Source of the DNA: Pseudomonas sp. R28(2017) | Lineage (GTDB): Bacteria > Pseudomonadota > Gammaproteobacteria > Pseudomonadales > Pseudomonadaceae | Direction: 5' to 3' | Length of the DNA stretch: 64,000 bases | NCBI RefSeq assembly: GCF_002112505.1 | Contig: NZ_NEHW01000002.1 | Span: 1 to 64,000, forward strand | In this document: positions 46,001 through 53,781 of the stretch, one piece after another | How the letters are laid out: every line of letters starts with the position of its first letter | Numbering within the stretch: the first letter of the stretch is position 1 | The notes under the pieces: model-generated | The model's input: the letters and a program-made list of their open reading frames with translations, nothing else | What the model was told of the DNA's origin: nothing | Databases searched by the model: none | Program-made: the position numbers and the translations under genes

Positions 46001-46692
46001 GCCATGTGCAAGCGTGGCAGGTGCCCGCGATTGAGTTGGTAGTGAGTCGAAATGGTGTCGCCGATGTACACGTCGGCCTGGCCGAATGCCACGGCGTTGA
46101 GGGCCTGGGTGGAGGAGCCGAATGCCAGCACTTCGGCATTGGGGTAGGCCGCACGGACATTCTCCTGGGGCAGGTAATGGTAGAGCATGCCCAGGCGCAT
46201 GCCGGCCAGGCCTCCGTTGAGAGGGCGCTGTTCATCTTCCCGGGTGACCAGCACAGGCTGATCGACGGCATAGGGGTGGGAAAGTGCCAGGTCCTCGGTT
46301 GCCGCTTCGTAACCATTGGCGCTGCCGAGCAGGTCGATGTCGCCACGTTTAAGCGCCTGGACGGCTGCTTGCCGGTGGGGGTAGCGCACGACCTGGACCG
46401 GCAGGTTCAACGCCTTGCCGATCAGGCTGGCATATTCGGCGGTGAGGCCCTGATAGACCTGGCCACCACTGGTGATGTCGAAAGGCGGATAGTCGGGCGC
46501 CGAGGTGCCCAGGACCAGGGCATGCCGGCCCTGCAGCCATTGCCGTTGCTCTTCGGTCAATGTCGGGCTCAGCGTCATCGTCGAGGAACGGGCCAGCAGG
46601 GTATAGGGCATGGCTTCATGGGATGAGGCCTGCACCCGGTTGCAGCCCAGCGCCAGGATGACGAGCAGGAAGGTAGTCCATTGCACCATCAA
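43090..46692 (-). CDS. BvgS/EvgS-type hybrid sensor histidine kinase
   Basis: A 1200-residue phosphorelay kinase. It has a signal peptide or anchor (residues 1-22), two tandem periplasmic Venus-flytrap SBP_bac_3 domains (about 55-275 and 290-525), a membrane helix (LILQVLLGTGVLLLLALIW, about 540-560), a PAS domain (585-700), a HisKA with the H-box SHEIRTPMNAVIGM, an ATPase domain with DSGIGID and GTGLGLAI, a receiver with VLVLDCNMPHMNG, and a C-terminal Hpt-like helix bundle with AHKILSAARLL. The Hpt keeps the phospho-histidine but lacks the usual Lys-Gly after it. It follows its response regulator by four bases. The signal is unknown; small amino- or organic acids are the usual ligands of such domains. 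Confidence 0.92.
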   Translation of the reverse strand: MMVQWTTFLLVILALGCNRVQASSHEAMPYTLLARSSTMTLSPTLTEEQRQWLQGRHALVLGTSAPDYPPFDITSGGQVYQGLTAEYASLIGKALNLPVQVVRYPHRQAAVQALKRGDIDLLGSANGYEAATEDLALSHPYAVDQPVLVTREDEQRPLNGGLAGMRLGMLYHYLPQENVRAAYPNAEVLAFGSSTQALNAVAFGQADVYIGDTISTHYQLNRGHLPRLHMASFGQHENVGFSFAMRAQDVQLITLVNATLDRQSSAVRASIYKRWSAGADLLLSDRKLQLTPEEEQWLRSHPIMQVAIDETAAPLSYFDGNGHFRGITADLLDLIRLRTGLRFEVQRANGTADMLARLENGRVNMIAALASDGMAVENLHLSRPYLESPHVLVTRAKDEQFGSLEHLSGQRVAISRYSKLDDLLTTRFPQVNWIETESPYYSVALLKSGAVDAVITPLIDANHALAGNTDLIIRSTVGSEPAVFAMATSEQDMPLATILDKALLSISPEELGVINNRWRGYDAHEDASWPALRRLILQVLLGTGVLLLLALIWNAHLRGQIKHRQRAERALNDQLEFMGALLNGTPHPMYVRDREGRLQSCNASYLEAVQSSLEAVIGRRLDESLFASAENTRQIQADYQQVMAAGVPLIIDRPLRFKDRQMTIYHWILPYRDSLGEVQGIIGGWIDISERRKLVQELREAKRLADDANRAKSTFLATISHEIRTPMNAVIGMLELALRRALQGQADPASLEVAHHSARDLLGLIGDILDIVRIESGHLSLSPEAVDPAALVESVGRVFDGQARQKNLSLVVNISPAARCHALLDPLRFKQILSNLVSNAIKFTEQGQIHVTLGLRDEGPGVLSTLELEVRDSGIGIDDDDLQRLFNPFVQANPHSQGARAGTGLGLAICRSLCEMMGGNLSIRSHPGFGTQVRLMLPLERVDTPVTPAVDVEEVEAPAPDLKVLVIDDHPANLMLMAQQLNYLGLTHASASDGREGLEKWRHTPFDVLVLDCNMPHMNGYQVATAVRCEERQNGRPRCVILGYTANAQPEVRQKCLSAGMDDCLLKPISLRTLSQCLARITPRRQQVITPPLNLAGLASIVGNNAENRARFLTAVHASLQEDLALLMGFDPLHQAAEIREQAHKILSAARLLEAKGMMKACAALEEQHQPAACIKLQRQALARHMRRAEKALARELARA

Positions 46693-46696
46693 GACC

Positions 46697-47317
46697 TCAG
46701 ACCAGGGCGTTGCGTTTGGCCATTTCGATCAGGTCGACCAAAGAATCAGCCTGCAGTTTCTGCATGAGTCGCTTCTTGTAGGTACTGACCGTCTTGTTGC
46801 TGAGGAACATGCCTTTGGCGATCTCCTGATTACTGCGGCCTTGGGCGAAAAGTTGCAGGACCATCAGTTCTCGATCGTTAACGAGTCGGAAAAGTCGCAA
46901 ATCTGAGTCCGCTGTTTCGTGGTTATTGTGAATGGCCTGGCTGGGGAAGTAGTTGTATCCGGCGATAACGGCCTTGATTGCACTGAGCAGTTCGTTCAGG
47001 TCTTCCTGTTTGCACACATAACCCGCTGCACCTGAATGCATGCAGCGCACGGCGAACAGCGCCGGGGACTGTGCAGTGAGGATCAGCACCTTCAGTGGCA
47101 GGGCCATGGCCTGGAAGCGCGACAGCACCTCCAGGCCGTCAAGCCTGGGGATGCTGATGTCCAGGATCACCAGTTCAGGCTGGGTTTCACGAATCAGCTG
47201 CATGGCATCCACGCCGTTGTCCGATTCGCCCACGACCTTGTAGTTCTGGTTTTCAAGCAACATGCGGACGGCAAGGCGGATGACAGGATGGTCATCGACA
47301 ATAAATACAGTATTCAT
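46697..47317 (-). CDS. LuxR/NarL-family response regulator (BvgA/EvgA-like)
   Basis: A 206-residue regulator with a receiver domain (VFIVDDHPVIRLAVRMLL, phospho-acceptor in LVILDISIPRLDG, switch Lys in YVCKQ) and a LuxR helix-turn-helix at about 145-205 (LVNDRELMVLQLFAQGRSNQEIAKGMFLSNKTVSTYKKRLMQKL). It is the first gene of the pair, with the hybrid kinase four bases downstream. ATG 47317 has GGGAA seven bases before it; a TTG two codons upstream is in frame. Confidence 0.92.
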   Translation of the reverse strand: MNTVFIVDDHPVIRLAVRMLLENQNYKVVGESDNGVDAMQLIRETQPELVILDISIPRLDGLEVLSRFQAMALPLKVLILTAQSPALFAVRCMHSGAAGYVCKQEDLNELLSAIKAVIAGYNYFPSQAIHNNHETADSDLRLFRLVNDRELMVLQLFAQGRSNQEIAKGMFLSNKTVSTYKKRLMQKLQADSLVDLIEMAKRNALV

Positions 47318-47420
47318 GTTCAAGTTCCCTGCAGCGGATGACGGAGGCAGGAGGCACCTTACCCCAGTTGCAAGTCATCGGGGATACGCGGCGAGGAGAT
47401 TCGCTATATATGGGAAACGG

Positions 47421-47464
47421 CTTACAGGTTAATGCAAATTGAGCCACGAAGTGTAAGCATTTAC
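47421..47464. promoter_or_regulatory. AT-rich dyad upstream of the two-component genes
   Basis: The 293-base gap before the response regulator is AT-rich, unlike the flanks. It holds CTTACA at 47421-47426 and TGTAAG at 47452-47457 in inverted orientation, the second overlapping a small palindrome GTAAGCATTTAC. It may be an autoregulatory site; this is a pattern only. Confidence 0.3.
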
Positions 47465-47567
47465 TTCATTGGCAAAGGTGATTGGGTGGCTTTTCGTTTG
47501 TCTGTTTATTGGGTGTTTAATCAGTTGGCAGAGCTTGTAGGAAATTTCTGATGGGTTTCTGAAAGAG

Positions 47568-47604
47568 GGCGGCGTCGCTCGGTATTGCACCGGGCGATGC
47601 CGCC
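47568..47604 (-). terminator. Stem-loop downstream of dgt
   Basis: GGCGGCGTCGCTCGGT pairs imperfectly with ACCGGGCGATGCCGCC around a short loop. It lies directly after the dgt stop on the minus strand, followed by a pyrimidine-rich CTCTTTC, so it is a likely weak terminator. Confidence 0.55.
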
Positions 47605-47610
47605 ATGTCT

Positions 47611-48942
47611 TCAGACCGGGCTCGAGTGCCCGGTCATTTCCCGGGCCATCTCGCTGGCATAGCTGTCGGTCATGCCGGCGATGAAATCGATCATGCGCAG
47701 GAAGGCCGTGTGCAGCGAGTCGTGCGGGTTGGGGGCGTTGTTACCGATCAGGTCGAGCACGCGCCGGCTCTTGAACGAAGGGGCGCGCCCGCCGTGCTGT
47801 TCCAGGGCGGCCCCACAGAACGTATTGAGGAGGATTTCCAGCGTGGTGTAGGCGCCAATTTCGTGGAGTGTCTTGCGTTTGTCCTGGAAAATCTTGTTGC
47901 GCGCCATGTCCTTGGCTTGCAAAACGCAGCGCTTGGCCGGGCCATGCATGTGCTCGACCAGGTCGCCGCTCAGGTGCCCACTCAACAGTGCCTGCTGCTG
48001 TTCGACGAACGCGCGGGCAGCGGCGTTGGTCAGGTGCTCGATGGCCTTGCCGCGCAGGATTGCCAGTTTGCGTCGCCGGGAGTCGGCAGGGCCAAGCTGG
48101 CGATAGGTTTCCGGCAAGTCGTCGCCGACCAGGTCGAGCAACAGCGCTTCGACTTCGGCGTAGTGCAGCAACTCCATCTCCAGGCCGTCTTCCAGGTCGA
48201 TCAGGGCGTAGCAGATGTCATCTGCCGCCTCCATCAGGTAGACCAGCGGATGGCGCGCCCAGCGCTGTTCCTCGAGCAGCGGCAGGCCGAGCTTGCGGGC
48301 GATCTGTTCGAGCAGTGGCAGCTCGCTCTGGTAGCAGCCGAACTTGTGCTTCTTGTACCCAAGGGCATCGGCATGCCGGGCAGTCCAAGGGTATTTGAGG
48401 TAGGTGCCCAAGGTGGCGTAGGTCAGCCGGGTGCCGCCATCGAACTGGTGGTACTCGAGCTGGGTGAGCACGCGAAAGCCTTGGGCGTTGCCCTCGAAGT
48501 TGAGGAAGTCGGCGCGCTCGTCGTCACTCATGTCGTCCAGCCAGCCACGCCCGGCGGCCTGCTGGAACCAGTGGCGGATGGCATCTTCCCCGGAGTGGCC
48601 GAACGGCGGGTTGCCGATGTCGTGAGCCAGGCAGGCCGATTGCACGATCATGCCCAGATCGCTGGGTTCGCACCATTCAGGCAGGCTGGCGCGCAGGGTT
48701 TCACCGACGCGCATGCCCAGTGAGCGGCCAACGCAGCTGACTTCCAGGGAATGGGTCAGGCGCGTGTGGATATGGTCGTTGCTGGTAACGGGATGGACCT
48801 GGGTCTTGCGCCCGAGGCGGCGAAAGGCCCCTGAGAAGATGATCCGGTCATGGTCTTTGTGGAAAGGGCTGCGGCCCAGTTCTTCGGCGCTGTAGAGGGC
48901 TTTGCCGAGGCGTTCGCGGGTGAGCAGGGTGTGCCAGTCCAA
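47611..48942 (-). CDS. dgt: dGTP triphosphohydrolase-like HD protein
   Basis: A 443-residue HD-superfamily phosphohydrolase. The metal-binding residues are in [15 protein letters not shown] and [19 protein letters not shown], and the N-terminal [19 protein letters not shown] is typical of dGTPase and dNTPase proteins that hydrolyse dNTPs to nucleoside and tripolyphosphate. Whether it prefers dGTP or acts on several dNTPs cannot be told from sequence alone. Length and start are normal. Confidence 0.88.
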   Translation of the reverse strand: MDWHTLLTRERLGKALYSAEELGRSPFHKDHDRIIFSGAFRRLGRKTQVHPVTSNDHIHTRLTHSLEVSCVGRSLGMRVGETLRASLPEWCEPSDLGMIVQSACLAHDIGNPPFGHSGEDAIRHWFQQAAGRGWLDDMSDDERADFLNFEGNAQGFRVLTQLEYHQFDGGTRLTYATLGTYLKYPWTARHADALGYKKHKFGCYQSELPLLEQIARKLGLPLLEEQRWARHPLVYLMEAADDICYALIDLEDGLEMELLHYAEVEALLLDLVGDDLPETYRQLGPADSRRRKLAILRGKAIEHLTNAAARAFVEQQQALLSGHLSGDLVEHMHGPAKRCVLQAKDMARNKIFQDKRKTLHEIGAYTTLEILLNTFCGAALEQHGGRAPSFKSRRVLDLIGNNAPNPHDSLHTAFLRMIDFIAGMTDSYASEMAREMTGHSSPV

Positions 48943-49013
48943 GGCGCGTTCTCCTGTCGATCGAAAGGTATAGCTTCCGGTGTCGTGGGCAGGCGTGCAA
49001 GGGGCAGGGTGAC

Positions 49014-49039
49014 ACCGGCCCTGTGGTATCCGGGCCGGT
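49014..49039 (-). terminator. Stem-loop at the end of the yqj-like operon
   Basis: ACCGGCCC and GGGCCGGT pair perfectly over eight bases around a ten-base loop, nine bases beyond the last gene's stop on the minus strand. There is no U run, so it may serve for 3'-end protection rather than termination. Confidence 0.45.
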
Positions 49040-49047
49040 AATGGCGC

Positions 49048-49377
49048 TCAAGGGCGCCGGTTGCCTTGCAGGTAGAGGCGCACCAGCGGCAGCAGGCTGG
49101 TGCCCAGCCGGACCAGGCGGCTCAGGTTACCGCTGCGCACGCCTTTGCCGGTCAGGAAGCCAAGCGCCACGACGGCACCGATGCCCCACAATGGCGCATG
49201 CTTGATACCCAACCCGTCATGCAGCGAGCTGCCCATGCCGCGCAGGCGCTGCAAGGGTTGCAGCAACTGCCCGGACTCGTGGCGGATCTCCTGGCGGTGC
49301 ATTTCCAGGCGCAGCCGCAGCAGCGCCTTGCGCAGTTCCCGCGGGTTACGGGTGTTCGGTAGTTCAGGCAGGCTCAT
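49048..49377 (-). CDS. YqjK-like hypothetical protein
   Basis: A 109-residue basic protein with an N-terminal amphipathic helix region (NPRELRKALLRLRLEMHRQEIRHES) and a short hydrophobic stretch (APLWGIGAVVALGFLTGKG). It occupies the position of yqjK in the yqjD-yqjE-yqjK arrangement, overlapping the yqjE-like gene by four bases (ATGA). No biochemical function is known to me. Confidence 0.7.
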   Translation of the reverse strand: MSLPELPNTRNPRELRKALLRLRLEMHRQEIRHESGQLLQPLQRLRGMGSSLHDGLGIKHAPLWGIGAVVALGFLTGKGVRSGNLSRLVRLGTSLLPLVRLYLQGNRRP

Positions 49378-49748
49378 GGCAACAGGCGCTCCCTATCCTT
49401 GGCCAGTTCTTCGAGGGTCGCACCAAACGGTGAGGACTCATCGAACACCGCAGCCTTCAGGCGCAGGCCGCAATACACCGCCGCCAAACCATAGAAGATG
49501 CACAGCCCGATGATCCCAGCCAGCCGATAGCTGTCCCACAGCAGCACCAGCAGCAAGCCGGACAAGGCCGTCAGCAGCAGCAGCGCGAACACCAGGGCCA
49601 GGCCGGCGAACAGCAGCAGGCTCAGGGTGCGCGCTTTCTGTTCCTGCAATTCGATGCCGAACAGTTCGATGTGGCTGTGCAGCAGCCCCAGCAGCGCCGC
49701 GCCCAGGCGTTTGCCCGAGGCGCTGGTGCCAATGCTGTCATTCTCCAT
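49374..49748 (-). CDS. YqjE-like membrane protein (phage holin family PF07332)
   Basis: A 124-residue protein with two membrane hairpin helices (LSLLLFAGLALVFALLLLTALSGLLLVLL and YRLAGIIGLCIFYGLAAVYCGL) preceded by a conserved LGLLHSHIELFGIELQEQKART. Databases often label the family a holin, but this is a chromosomal stress-associated membrane protein, not a phage gene. It follows the DUF883 gene by nine bases. Confidence 0.8.
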   Translation of the reverse strand: MENDSIGTSASGKRLGAALLGLLHSHIELFGIELQEQKARTLSLLLFAGLALVFALLLLTALSGLLLVLLWDSYRLAGIIGLCIFYGLAAVYCGLRLKAAVFDESSPFGATLEELAKDRERLLP

Positions 49749-49757
49749 GGGAGCTCC

Positions 49758-50072
49758 TTAACGCCGATTGGCCAGCAGGCCGATCAACAAGCCGACGCCT
49801 GCGGCAATTCCGATGGCCTGCCAGGGGTTTTCCTGGACGTACTGTTCGGCGCTGCCGAGGGCTGCCTGGCCGCGCTCACGCACCGAGTCCTGGGTCAGCT
49901 GCAGGGTTTCGCGGGCCTGGGTCAGGCGGTCGTGGATCTGCTCGCGCAGCTCGTCGGCCTGGTCGCCTGCCAGGTTGGCAGTATCGGCCAGCAGTTTCTC
50001 GGTATCGCGGACCAAGGCCTGGAAGTCAGCCATCAATATCTCTTGTGCATTCTTTGCCGATTTGCTGGCCAT
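49758..50072 (-). CDS. DUF883 family protein (ElaB/YqjD-like)
   Basis: A 104-residue protein with a long coiled-coil-like helix (LMADFQALVRDTEKLLADTANLAGDQADELREQIHDRL) and a C-terminal membrane helix ending in arginines (WQAIGIAAGVGLLIGLLANRR). In E. coli the relatives YqjD and ElaB anchor inactive ribosomes at the inner membrane in stationary phase. First gene of the three-gene minus-strand unit. Confidence 0.85.
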   Translation of the reverse strand: MASKSAKNAQEILMADFQALVRDTEKLLADTANLAGDQADELREQIHDRLTQARETLQLTQDSVRERGQAALGSAEQYVQENPWQAIGIAAGVGLLIGLLANRR

Positions 50073-50324
50073 GGGGCTCTCCCTGTGTCGGTGTGCAAGT
50101 GTGTGTAGGTCATTCGAGTGACCGGGTGTATGGAAGGTTCACTGTCGGCGCTGGTATGGGCCTTGCTAATGAGACTTGCCACAACGCGGGGCGTAACCCC
50201 GGGCGGTGCGCCGAACCAGGGCGTCGAACCTGGCGGATACCGATAAACCTTAACCCAATCCATGACAAACCCAAGAAAAAACCACGCAGGCCGCGCCCGG
50301 TTCGGCAAAACCGGGCACACGCTG

Positions 50325-50339
50325 GCACCGAATCGGTGC
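50325..50339. promoter_or_regulatory. Candidate NtrC binding site before the ammonium transporter
   Basis: GCACCGAATCGGTGC is a perfect dyad of the form GCACC-N5-GGTGC, the NtrC consensus pattern. It lies about 55 bases before the amt start, closer than most NtrC enhancers. A second perfect hairpin (GCCCGGTT/AACCGGGC) is at 50295-50316. Confidence 0.5.
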
Positions 50340-50364
50340 AGGGATGCAGGTTCTTGAACTGTCC

Positions 50365-50380
50365 TGGTGCTTTTTCAGCA
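50365..50380 (+). promoter_or_regulatory. Candidate sigma-54 promoter
   Basis: TGGTGCTTTTTCAGCA keeps the GG and GC pairs at the 12-base spacing required for -24/-12 recognition, though the other positions match only partly. Transcription would start near 50391, leaving almost no leader before the ATG at 50395; the ATG at 50404 would then be the more natural start. Confidence 0.35.
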
Positions 50381-50394
50381 GGTCTGCCACTTAC

Positions 50395-51603
50395 ATGGAA
50401 AACATGCACAGCGCGATGGACTCCCTCGTCCACGGCTCCAATACCCTGTTCATCCTCATGGGCGCCATTCTGGTGCTCGCCATGCACGCCGGCTTCGCCT
50501 TTCTCGAAGTGGGCACCGTGCGCCACAAGAACCAGGTCAATGCGCTGTCGAAGATCCTCAGCGATTTCGCCATCTCGGCGTTGGTGTATTTCTTCATCGG
50601 CTATTGGGTCGCCTATGGCGTGAATTTCCTGCAGCCTGCGTCGCAACTGGCGGCCGATCATGGCTATGCGCTGGTCAAGTGCTTCTTCCTGCTGACTTTC
50701 GCTGCCGCGATTCCGGCGATCATCTCGGGGGGTATCGCCGAACGTGCGCGCTTCGCGCCGCAGCTGTGCGCCACGGCACTGATCGTGGCGTTCATCTACC
50801 CCTTCTTCGAAGGCGTGGTGTGGAATGGCAACTTCGGCGCGCAGGCCTGGCTGCAGGCCCGCTTCGGTGCGCCGTTCCACGACTTTGCCGGCTCGGTGGT
50901 GGTGCATGCCATGGGCGGCTGGCTGGCGCTGGCGGCGGTCCTGTTGCTGGGCGCGCGGCGCGGGCGCTATCGCGACGGCCGCCTGGTGGCTTTCGCACCG
51001 TCGAGCATTCCGTTCCTGGCGTTGGGCTCGTGGATCCTGATCATCGGCTGGTTCGGCTTCAACGTCATGAGTGCCCAGACCTTGCAGGGCGTCAGCGGCC
51101 TGGTGGCGATCAACTCGCTGATGGCGATGGTCGGCGGCACCCTGGCGGCCTTGTTGGCCGGGCGCAACGACCCGGGCTTCCTGCACAACGGTCCGCTGGC
51201 CGGCCTGGTGGCGATCTGCGCGGGCTCTGACCTCATGCACCCGATCGGTGCACTGGCCACCGGCCTGGTGGCCGGGGTGCTGTTCGTCTGGAGTTTCACG
51301 GCTGCGCAGAACCGCTGGAAGATCGACGATGTGCTCGGTGTCTGGCCGCTGCACGGCTTGTGCGGCCTGTGGGGTGGGGTGGCCTGCGGTGTGTTTGGCC
51401 AGACGCTGCTGGGAGGCATGGGCGGCGTCAGCCTGATCAGCCAGCTGCTGGGCAGCCTGGCAGGCGTAGTGGTCGCACTGGTGGGTGGTTTTGCCGTGTA
51501 TGGCCTGATTCGCCAGTTGCACGGCCTGCGCTTGAGCCATGAGCAGGAGTTCCAGGGCGCGGACCTGTCGCTGCACCGGATCGGGGCCACCAGCCAGGAT
51601 TGA
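50395..51603 (+). CDS. Ammonium transporter (Amt/MEP family)
   Basis: A 402-residue channel-type ammonium transporter with 11 helices. Family blocks are AGFAFLEVGTVRHKNQVNALSKILSDF, IPAIISGGIAERARF, HDFAGSVVVHAMGGWLAL (first pore His), WFGFNVMSAQTLQG and VLGVWPLHGLCGLWGGVACG (second pore His). It has no long signal peptide and no linked glnK, unlike the main amtB locus, so it is probably a second transporter. The start at 50395 follows the family pattern MENxHSAxDSL; a start at 50404 is possible. Confidence 0.9.
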   Translation: MENMHSAMDSLVHGSNTLFILMGAILVLAMHAGFAFLEVGTVRHKNQVNALSKILSDFAISALVYFFIGYWVAYGVNFLQPASQLAADHGYALVKCFFLLTFAAAIPAIISGGIAERARFAPQLCATALIVAFIYPFFEGVVWNGNFGAQAWLQARFGAPFHDFAGSVVVHAMGGWLALAAVLLLGARRGRYRDGRLVAFAPSSIPFLALGSWILIIGWFGFNVMSAQTLQGVSGLVAINSLMAMVGGTLAALLAGRNDPGFLHNGPLAGLVAICAGSDLMHPIGALATGLVAGVLFVWSFTAAQNRWKIDDVLGVWPLHGLCGLWGGVACGVFGQTLLGGMGGVSLISQLLGSLAGVVVALVGGFAVYGLIRQLHGLRLSHEQEFQGADLSLHRIGATSQD

Positions 51604-51677
51604 GCGAGGTCAGGTGCACAGGGGGCAGGACGGACCTAGAATAGGCTTCTTCCCACAGCCAAATCGAGCCTTGCCCC

Positions 51678-51917
51678 ATGCTGCCTGAATGCCAACTCTT
51701 CGGCACCGTCGGGTGCCACTTGTGCGAAGTGGCCGAAGCCGTGCTCATGCCCTTTGTCGATCATGGCTTGCTGATCGAACTGGTCGACATCGCCGATGAC
51801 GAGGCGCTGTTCGAACGCTACGGTTTGATCATTCCGGTGTTGCGCCGCGGCGATACCTCGGCCGAACTGCACTGGCCATTCGATGCCGAACAGGTGGTCG
51901 CCTTTCTCGCCAATTGA
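51678..51917 (+). CDS. Glutaredoxin family protein (DUF836 type)
   Basis: A 79-residue thioredoxin-fold protein. The redox motif CHLC sits at the usual place after the first strand (LFGTVGCHLCEVAEAV), followed by ELVDIADDEALFERYGLIIPVLRR with the cis-proline. It is likely a small thiol-disulfide protein; its partner is unknown. Confidence 0.85.
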   Translation: MLPECQLFGTVGCHLCEVAEAVLMPFVDHGLLIELVDIADDEALFERYGLIIPVLRRGDTSAELHWPFDAEQVVAFLAN

Positions 51918-52025
51918 GTGGCAGGGGTACGAATTACCTGACTGCATGACCTGGTTGTCCGAGGCAATGATGTCGAGCCGATGAACAGTCTTCGGCTCCC
52001 ATGCATTGTCACCGAGAACCTTTCC

Positions 52026-52457
52026 ATGCAGATCACACCTCATTTCACCTTGAAAGAACTGACCGCTTCGCAAACGGCCGCAAGAGATGGGCTGGACAAC
52101 ACCCCTTCGCCAGAGGTGGTGGCTAATCTGCGCCTGCTTTGCCAGGCGCTCGAGCAAGTGCGGGCGTTGTTCGCCAGCCCTGTCATCATCAGCAGCGGAT
52201 ACCGTAGCCCGGCAGTGAATGCGCGCGTTGGCGGGGTGCGCAACAGCCAGCACATCAGTGGGCTGGCTGCTGATTTCATGGTTCTCGGTGTTAACAATCG
52301 TGAAGTGGTTCGACGGGTGAGCGAGAGTGACGTGCCGTTCGACCAGTTGATTCTGGAGTTCGACAGCTGGGTACACCTTTCGGTATCGGCGGCCGCGCCT
52401 CGCCGTGAGGTGCTGACCATTCGCAAGGGGACGGGCTACCTGCCAGGCCTGCAGTGA
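52026..52457 (+). CDS. Peptidase M15 family protein
   Basis: A 143-residue protein with the M15A fold signature: SSGYRSPAVNARVGG, SQHISGLAADF (first His and Asp ligands) and a C-terminal SWVHLSV (third ligand). Members act as D-Ala-D-Ala or L-Ala-D-Glu peptidases, often in phage or cell-wall remodelling. There is no clear signal peptide. The start at ATG 52026 (MQITPHFTLKELTAS) is typical; the open frame from 51981 is not supported. Confidence 0.85.
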   Translation: MQITPHFTLKELTASQTAARDGLDNTPSPEVVANLRLLCQALEQVRALFASPVIISSGYRSPAVNARVGGVRNSQHISGLAADFMVLGVNNREVVRRVSESDVPFDQLILEFDSWVHLSVSAAAPRREVLTIRKGTGYLPGLQ

Positions 52458-52469
52458 CGCTCGCTTTGA

Positions 52470-52513
52470 TTGACGGCGCTGTGTCAGTCTTCGTATGCTG
52501 TATATAAATACAG
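52470..52513 (+). promoter_or_regulatory. Sigma-70 promoter with overlapping LexA (SOS) box
   Basis: TTGACG at 52470-52475 and TATGCT at 52494-52499 are separated by 18 bases. CTGTATATAAATACAG at 52498-52513 matches the CTG-N10-CAG LexA consensus with an AT-only centre and overlaps the -10. It lies 15 bases before the next gene's ATG, so LexA binding would block transcription. Confidence 0.85.
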
Positions 52514-52528
52514 TATCGAGGTGAACCC

Positions 52529-52837
52529 ATGCTCAACGTCGAGCAACTCAAGTACAGCGTCAACCGTATGCCGGTGGAGCGGGTGTACGACGCTGTACTG
52601 GAATTGCGCCTCGAGGGCCTGGTCACCGATGACCGCACGCCATTCGGCAAGGTGCATTTCAATACCTGTTTTGCAGAAATCGAGGCCTTGTTCCAGCGCG
52701 CCGGTTACCACCGCGGGCTGGATGTGGTGGGCTATCAGGGGCTGGTCTACGCACTCTATGACCCTGGGCGTTGGGAGGCCGTGCAGGTGTTGCGCTGGTT
52801 GAAGGCGCATAGCGAGGGTGTGGTCGAGGCTGGTTGA
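52529..52837 (+). CDS. LexA-controlled protein of unknown function
   Basis: A 102-residue soluble protein. It starts MLNVEQLKYSVNRMPVERVYDAVLELRLEGLV, a likely helical region, and continues GKVHFNTCFAEIEALFQRAGYHRGLDVVGYQGLVYAL and ends VLRWLKAHSEGVVEAG. No catalytic motif, signal peptide or membrane segment is visible, and I do not recognise a characterised family. Its promoter carries a near-perfect LexA box, so it should be induced by DNA damage. GAGG before GTGAACCC provides the ribosome binding site. It ends 50 bases before an rRNA/tRNA pseudouridine synthase gene that seems unrelated to the SOS response. Confidence 0.75.
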   Translation: MLNVEQLKYSVNRMPVERVYDAVLELRLEGLVTDDRTPFGKVHFNTCFAEIEALFQRAGYHRGLDVVGYQGLVYALYDPGRWEAVQVLRWLKAHSEGVVEAG

Positions 52838-52887
52838 GGCGTCGGGCTTGGGGGATAATGCCCGGCTTTGATTGTTCGAGCCTTGCC

Positions 52888-53772
52888 ATGACCACGCCTT
52901 TCGACCCCGCCCACCAGCAAGCCAGCACGGTCTGCCTGCCGCCCGGCAACTGGACCACGGTGCTCGATTGCCTGTGCGATCATTTCAAGGCCATCGAGCG
53001 CGATCAGTGGCTCGACCGGTTCGCACGCGGTCGGGTGCTCGATGCCGAGGGCAGGGCGATTGCCGCCGATCTGCCCTACCGTCGCGGCATGCGCATCCAC
53101 TATTTTCGCGAAGTGCCCAACGAGCGGCCGATTCCGGTACTGGAGACCATCCTGCATTTCGATGAGCACCTGGTGGTGGCCGACAAACCGCACTTTCTGC
53201 CGGTGACGCCAACCGGTGAATACGTCGAGCAAACCCTGTTGCGTCGCCTGATCCGGCGCCTGGGCAACCCTCATCTGGTGCCGTTGCATCGCATCGACCG
53301 CCATACCGCCGGGTTGGTGCTGTTTTCCGCCAATCCCCAGACGCGCAGCGCGTATCAGCGTTTGTTCCCGGAGCGGCGTATCGACAAACGTTACCAGGCC
53401 ATCGCGGCCGCCTTGCCGCAACATGCATTCCCGCTGGTGCACAAAAGTCGCCTGGTGCATGGCGAGCCGTTTTTCCGCATGCATGAAGTGGCAGGGGAGG
53501 CCAACAGCGAGACCTTCGCCGAAGTGTTGGAGAAGAATGGCGAGTGGTGGCGCTACGGCCTTTCGCCTGTCACGGGCAAGACGCACCAGCTGCGTGTGCA
53601 CATGGCGGCCTTGGGAGCGGGAATCTGCAATGACCCGTTCTACCCCGAGTTGCTCAAGGAAGAAGACGACTATCAGCGGCCCTTGAAGCTGCTGGCGCAG
53701 CGCTTGCGATTTGCCGACCCGTTGACCGGCGAGGAACGCTACTTCGAAAGCCAGCTGACGCTGGACTGGTAA
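52888..53772 (+). CDS. RluA-family pseudouridine synthase
   Basis: A 294-residue pseudouridine synthase. The catalytic motif HRIDRHTAG is at about 147-155, preceded by DEHLVVADKPHFLPVTPTG and followed by the C-terminal block SPVTGKTHQLRVHMAALGAGICNDPFYP. The target (23S rRNA or tRNA) cannot be told from sequence. The start at ATG 52888 follows a weak GAG; the frame extends upstream to 52834 and overlaps the previous gene there. Confidence 0.87.
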   Translation: MTTPFDPAHQQASTVCLPPGNWTTVLDCLCDHFKAIERDQWLDRFARGRVLDAEGRAIAADLPYRRGMRIHYFREVPNERPIPVLETILHFDEHLVVADKPHFLPVTPTGEYVEQTLLRRLIRRLGNPHLVPLHRIDRHTAGLVLFSANPQTRSAYQRLFPERRIDKRYQAIAAALPQHAFPLVHKSRLVHGEPFFRMHEVAGEANSETFAEVLEKNGEWWRYGLSPVTGKTHQLRVHMAALGAGICNDPFYPELLKEEDDYQRPLKLLAQRLRFADPLTGEERYFESQLTLDW

Positions 53773-53781
53773 GTTTGGAGC

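Noticed and set aside
49374..49748. Phage holin family match as evidence of a prophage
   Set aside because: The protein is YqjE-like and lies in a standard DUF883-YqjE-YqjK chromosomal set; no phage genes are nearby.
50323..50339. TGGCACCGAATCGGTGC as a sigma-54 promoter
   Set aside because: The GG and GC pairs are 14 rather than 12 bases apart; the segment fits an NtrC dyad better.
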